NCBI GenBank assembly: GCA_050084515.1
Contig: CM114271.1
Location: 27,032,001 to 27,096,000 of the forward strand
Source of the DNA: Blasia pusilla
Lineage: Eukaryota; Marchantiophyta; Marchantiopsida; Blasiales
DNA: 64,000 nucleotides
Direction of reading: 5' to 3'
This document shows, in pieces, positions 59,274-64,000 of the stretch; the first letter of the stretch is position 1; every line of letters starts with the position of its first letter. The position numbers and the translations under genes are program-made. The notes under the pieces are model-generated. The model worked only from the letters and a program-made list of their open reading frames with translations, was not told where the DNA came from and did not search any database.

Positions 59274-60420
59274 TTTTCGGGCTAGAATGCTCCACCTTTC
59301 GATCATGAGGGATAATGTTGGACCGGAATGCCACAAATATCCATATATCCATCGTGGATATTGCCATGATATGGGTTTGTTTATGAAGCTTATCATGTAC
59401 ATGATCCCCATGGTAACCCCCAAGCCTACATGAGCAACATCACTCCCAAAAATGCCGACCTTCTTCTTTCTCTCCATCTTATGGACGTCAACTGGGGAAC
59501 TTGTGAGCTGAAGTGTATCTTTCCAATGAATAAAAATTTGTGTTGGAGATCCATGTAAGCAACCAATGATGACTTGAGGATGAATGAAATCTAACGGTCA
59601 TAACAACCCAACCATTGGAAGGAAGTTGAGTACGATTTGATGGCAGAAAATTGTATGTCAACGGAATGGCTTTTGACATCAGCGAATGACCTCATTCCTT
59701 GGAAAACCCTAAGCCTATTTTCCAAAGTTTTCTGAGCTGACTACTTGCAAAATGGTTTCCCACGATTGGACAGGTTTGTCCTCTTTGGAATGGTTTCCAT
59801 CGAACATTGCACCTTCTTTCGAGAATGGCCTTTGCATCTAACACGTTATTGCTCCAACATTATCGTTGCAATGTTATCGCTAGGATTCATCATTTGGTGC
59901 ATCTTTTATTAGACACCCAAGAGTATTGTTGCACGAAAGATACTAACGCTCAATATCCCGTTTGCAAAGGTCGGAGTACACGGAAAATGCTTTTTGTGTT
60001 TGGACTATTTTTTCTTGGAATTCTCTCTGTCACACATGCCTATGCACCATGGTGAACCTTTTTTTTTCCAATTTTCTTAGCAAATGTCTTCCTGCAACGA
60101 GCAATATCCTTAAGGCTTTAGAAAGTGTGTTCCTTCACAAGATGTAGTTAGGAAGGATTCGCGGGTTCTCTTGAGTGTGAACTTATGAAAAATTTGGTGC
60201 TCATGTTGAGGTACTCTTGGATTTTTCCACTCTTCCGCTCCTTCTCATATTCCACTACCCTATTGTTGTTGTGCTTATTAAACAACTTATGTAGTGTCAT
60301 TTTGGCATTAATAGGTCTTGGTAAATCTTCCCTTCGAGTTCAATCATGGCATCTACCTGTCTCCAAAGAGTTGTGTGAGGAGATTCATAGAGGATGGGGA
60401 AACCCTATACCTAGGGTCTA
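59274..60420. other. Intergenic, no gene recognised
   Basis: Short unsupported frames only. A segment at about 60380-60402 (GATTCATAGAGGATGGGG) repeats part of the right arm of the foldback that follows. Confidence 0.5.
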
Positions 60421-60585
60421 GGTTTTATTTTTTGCCTGTAGGATGCGATTGCAAAGCATGCACATCCACTTTTCCCCATCCTCTATGTATTTCTTGGGGA
60501 GAACACATATTGGAGATACATAGAGGATGGGGAAATGTGGATGTGCATGCTTTGTAATTGCATCCTAAAGGCAAAAAATAAAACC
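60421..60585. repeat. Foldback with about 70-bp arms
   Basis: Left arm 60421-60491 and right arm about 60516-60585 are reverse complements with about four mismatches. The loop is roughly 24 bases. Arms run from GGTTTTATTTTTTGCC inward to TCCTCTATGTAT. The size and near-complete pairing resemble a young miRNA or siRNA hairpin or a foldback mobile element. There are no coding signs. Confidence 0.9.
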
Positions 60586-60725
60586 AAGTGCAATGAGAAC
60601 TTGATAAAAACCCACCCTGACTTGTATGAGTCATTGCTAGTCCTACTAGAAAATCCAAGTAGGCATGCTAAGGACCTAGAGATGGATCGTAAGATTGAAG
60701 TGACAAATGCCTAGAGCGAGAGAGA

Positions 60726-63415
60726 GTGCTCCTTAGGAAATCCAGGGATGCTCATAGGAGGGAGGCTAAAACCAGGAGGGAGCAACTCTACAGGTTGCAA
60801 AAATTCCACTCAAAGAGGTGGTTGTCTATGCAAAGGAGTCCTCATATCCCAAAACTAGGGAAGAAGCCATCACTGGTGGCTTTGATGGAGTGTAATTTGC
60901 ATATTCAGGATTCATGAAAGGATTCTGGTTGCAAGGTACCATGGCGTTCAAGCTACTCTATGGTAGCAGGGAAGAAAGTTCATAATTTTACACCAGCAAC
61001 AACAAAGTCCCCATCTACACCATTGAAAAGTAAGAAGTAAGACACTAGGATTTCTAAGCAGCTGGAAACCATTCCACCAACAGAAGATATGGGTATTGTG
61101 GAAGGCATTCCACCAGAAGTGAAAGTTGATGGTGCAGTTGCCACTCCACCCCCAAGTGAGAACTTGTCTATGGAAACCATTCCGAAAAATATTAAGGCCG
61201 ACAATGTGGATCCCACTCCACCCCCAAGAGAGAGTCTGTCTATGGAACCAATTCCATCAAGTGGGGAGTCCCTCAATGTGGATGCCACTCCGCCTACAAG
61301 ACCCTAATGCGGAAATCATTCCACCAAGGGGAGAGGGGGAATGTGTATGCAACATCACTTCCAAGAGATGATGCGACTATGGAAGCCATTCCAAACTCTC
61401 TATGTGGTGAGGTTGGGGAGCCATTCATCATGAAGGGGTCCGAGATGAGGATCATTTGGACAAGACAACTGGTTCTGAAATTTTCACCCTTTTTCATGAA
61501 GACATGGAGAATCCTTTAGCAAATTCGGTGCCATTGAAGGATCATGAAGATGTTGATGATGACACTCTTTTGAAGAAAAAACCATCCTCTAGAGAGTTGC
61601 AAGCCTTGAACAAAAATCTAGGCAAGACATTGTTGGGAGTTGCAAGAAAAGGAAGTGTTGGGAAAGGCCAAGTAGGTACTTGTGAGGAGCATGATGAGCA
61701 GGACCTTATCTCTAATACACACATCCTCAGGGATTCCAATGAGGACATTGGTAGTGAGTTACCAAGTGGCACCCACTCACAGGTGAGCAAGGCCAAGAAG
61801 GTGAAGTCCACACGAACAAGTTTGGCTCCTGCTATTAAGGAGTACATGGAATTAGGAAAGTCCAAGTTTGAAGTCCTCCAATAAATTATGGCAATCCCAC
61901 CAACCAGAGCTACCAAAAGGAAGAACAAGTACGGCCAGCTCAACTCTGGAGTGGAAAAGAAGAAGAAAAAGGTATGAATGTATGTATGAGTACCTATTTT
62001 CTTAAGGGTTTTTTTATTTCTGAAATTAATACCTTGTAGAGATGCAAGAGTTGTTTTTCTCTACCTTTAAATGTGCTCCCTTTCTTACTTTCATAATAGT
62101 TAAGCATGGATAGTAATGATATTTCTATCTTTGATTTTTTCTAGTTTTGTCGTTGCAGATGGCATAAATGGAGATGTTCCCATATCGGATCTGGGAAGCT
62201 AGTTTCCAAGATGTCTATGCCCGCTGGTTTTCAGATGCATCTCTCATGGCAGATATATAGCTTCGTTAGTTTTTGGCATCAACGCTGTAAATTTTGTACC
62301 TCTCAGATTTTGCTGAAAGGAATTTTGTAAAGAAGGCTCTTAAAGCATCTACTAGAGATATGTTGTTGGTTCTTCACTCGTACTCAAGTGACTGGCCTCA
62401 TAGTAGTAGAGTTATAATAGGTTTTGTCAAGTGGGACATGCTAGCACTTGGAATACCACCACCTTATACAAAGGGTATTTAATTCCAAATTCAAAGTGGT
62501 GGGAATTCGTAAATTCCCATGATTGCTGCAATCAAGTCATGGTGTCTTGTTCTTACATTGTGTATAATTTGGGCAGCATGTGGAATGCTGAGGTTGTGGC
62601 AAACTGTCGCAAACACACAGGTTCAAGAGCAATTCAAATGAGTAAGAAATTCTTGAACCTTCCCATGCTTACTAAACCCATCCATGCAATCAAGTGAACT
62701 TGGCCATACCAATCTTAAAAACCATTCCACTAGAAATAGAAACTATTCCATATGTCATAAATCCATTCCCACACGTCATGGAAAGCATTCCATCGACATA
62801 GTAATCTGGTCAAGTTGGAATGCAGAATGTGGATCCTCATCCAAACTTGTTCATGCACACAAAAACTTAATACATGTCTTCCCTCAAACATATCCAAAGA
62901 GATTAGTTTTTACGTCAATTGTACTCTTCTTATTGCTTATGCATCGTGGAAGCCATTCTGCACGCCATATGTTGGTTTATTTTGACACTTGTTTTTTCCT
63001 TCTTATTGACATATAGTGAAAGATTGATCAGAAACTTGGCCTCCCCGACATGACCACATGTGATATGCCCACAAGTGATAGCTCTTTAACAAGGAGGATA
63101 TTATCCATGAATAAGATTGTCATTCAAACAGATATTCCAGCAGGACTTATGACAGCCAACGACCTTTGTTGGAATGATGATCACATGGCATACATAACTT
63201 GGGAAAGATTACATGATTTCATTCTTGGCAAGAAATTTCTGGTAGTGATGTAGGGATCATACGCACCAGGGGGGAAGTGAGTATAGCAAGAGTTAGGAGT
63301 CACACTTTGGAGAATAAATGTTATGAAATCTACAACTACGATACAGAGTGGGGTCATTGTGATTTTCCATGGTCTCTGAAAGGGAACATATGCAAGCATA
63401 TTGTAAGGGCATCTT
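60726..63415 (+). pseudogene. Decayed multi-exon gene with repeats and SWIM-type finger
   Basis: Pieces on the plus strand look like one old gene. A basic segment (60726-60917) is followed by a repeat of about 20 residues with IPP, DATPPP and SLSMEPIP words at 61060-61320. An acidic and basic frame comes next (61456-61884), then a KRKNKYGQ...KKKKK end and a plausible splice donor near 61971. An unidentified frame lies at 62294-62697. Last is ERLHDFILG just before a stop at 63251, then the SWIM-like motif. Stops and frame changes separate them. SWIM domains occur in MULE transposases and FAR1-like proteins, so this may be a transposon gene. The assembly into one gene is inference. Confidence 0.4.
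63276..63415 (+). pseudogene. SWIM-like zinc finger
   Basis: The frame reads VSIARVRSHTLENKCYE, then CDFPWSLKGNICKHIV. The C-x-FPWS-x3-GNICKH arrangement matches the end of plant SWIM fingers. The first Cys of the usual CxC pair is His here (HCDF), so one zinc ligand is altered. Confidence 0.6.
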
Positions 63416-63662
63416 ACATTCTTATATTTTCATTCTTTTCAAAGTAAATATTCCATACTAGTTTGCAGATGTACTGAAAAGGTACCATACTGAGTTTATT
63501 GTTTGAAATCTGCCATACAGATTGGTGCCTTATTGAAGGAAAATTACAATGAAGCACATTTGGTGAAATTTTTAGGAACAAGACAAGGCAAGATGGCTCA
63601 TCTCAAGCTCATAACGCAACAATCCAATGAGGAATTGAAGAATGATCCATACCAAACTCGAG

Positions 63663-64000
63663 GAATGAAGACTTGGACTTTGGTTCCCCTTCCTCCTAAT
63701 CAAAGCACAATTGGCTGTCGTTGGGTTTTTAAAATTAAACCTCATGTGGATGGCACGATCCACAAGTACACAACCTGTCTGGTTGCTAAAGGATTTACTC
63801 AAGTTCCTGATCTTGATTATGACGAGACCTTTTCTCCTACTGTTAAACTTCAATCTCTTCGTATTCTAATTGCTATCGCTGCTTATTTCAACGTGGACTT
63901 ACATCAATTAGATGTAATCACTACTTTTCTATATGGATTCTTGCAACACAAGATCTACATGGCCCTTCCTCCAGGCTTGCTAGTTCCCCATAATAACTTG
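63663..64000 (+). pseudogene. Copia reverse transcriptase fragment (runs off the window)
   Basis: MKTWTLVPLPPNQST, VAKGFTQVPDLDYDETF and TTFLYGFLQHKIYMALPP are Copia RT N-terminal sequence. It matches 38166-38671 (inverted there) very closely. The frame is open to the window edge. Homology begins exactly at GAATGAAG (63663-63670); sequence before it is unrelated to Copia. Confidence 0.9.

Noticed and set aside
1-64000. Standard tRNA or rRNA genes, or CRISPR arrays
   Set aside because: No complete cloverleaf, no rRNA-like conserved stretch and no regularly spaced repeats with unique spacers were seen.

Overview
The window looks like nuclear DNA of a land plant. It has intron-rich genes with GT-AG splice sites, a nucleus-encoded organellar aminoacyl-tRNA synthetase, plant-type Copia and Gypsy retrotransposons, LINE remains and many very small Helitron-like elements. 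I cannot name the species. A Gypsy-type element carrying a cytosine DNA methyltransferase weakly suggests an early-diverging lineage (bryophyte, lycophyte or fern) rather than a flowering plant, but that is inference.

Only two host genes look intact. At 4346-10572 (minus) nine coding exons join in frame to a 701-residue threonyl-tRNA synthetase with an organelle-type N-terminal extension. At 22308-25744 (plus) four exons join in frame to a 241-residue CxxC...CxxC zinc-ribbon protein that I cannot name. Between them lie a 5'-truncated LINE (about 10.9-12.3 kb), an AT-rich stretch seeded with short Helitron-like elements, and a rearranged ThrRS pseudogene (18.96-21.24 kb) in which the 5' end and two 3' exons now face opposite ways.

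From 25815 to 40007 there is one Copia element with two LTRs, a PBS, a PPT and a perfect 5-bp target duplication, starting 70 bp after the zinc-ribbon stop codon. Inside it sits a 9.5-kb DNA transposon (28656-38165) with imperfect inverted termini. This transposon carries minus-strand remains of a large zinc-finger, transposase-like protein and a separate multi-PHD protein. The 506 bp of Copia reverse transcriptase beside it is inverted. The junctions carry 8-bp duplications and a 3-bp footprint, as expected if one transposon end attacked a second site.

From 42537 to 59269 there are two Gypsy-type elements of one family in opposite orientation (42537-48172 minus; 51387-59269 plus), each with a 4-bp target duplication. 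Both have the arrangement A1-interior-B1-A2-B2 (split direct repeats) instead of two equal LTRs. Together they give the ancestral order leader, short ORF, gag-like region, protease, C5 DNA methyltransferase, RT, RNase H, integrase, PHD finger. Each copy has lost a different part: copy 1 protease and methyltransferase, copy 2 most of the integrase.

The last 4.7 kb holds a near-perfect 165-bp foldback, a decayed gene ending in a SWIM-type zinc finger, and the start of another Copia RT fragment that begins at the same 8 bp where the DNA transposon entered the first Copia element.
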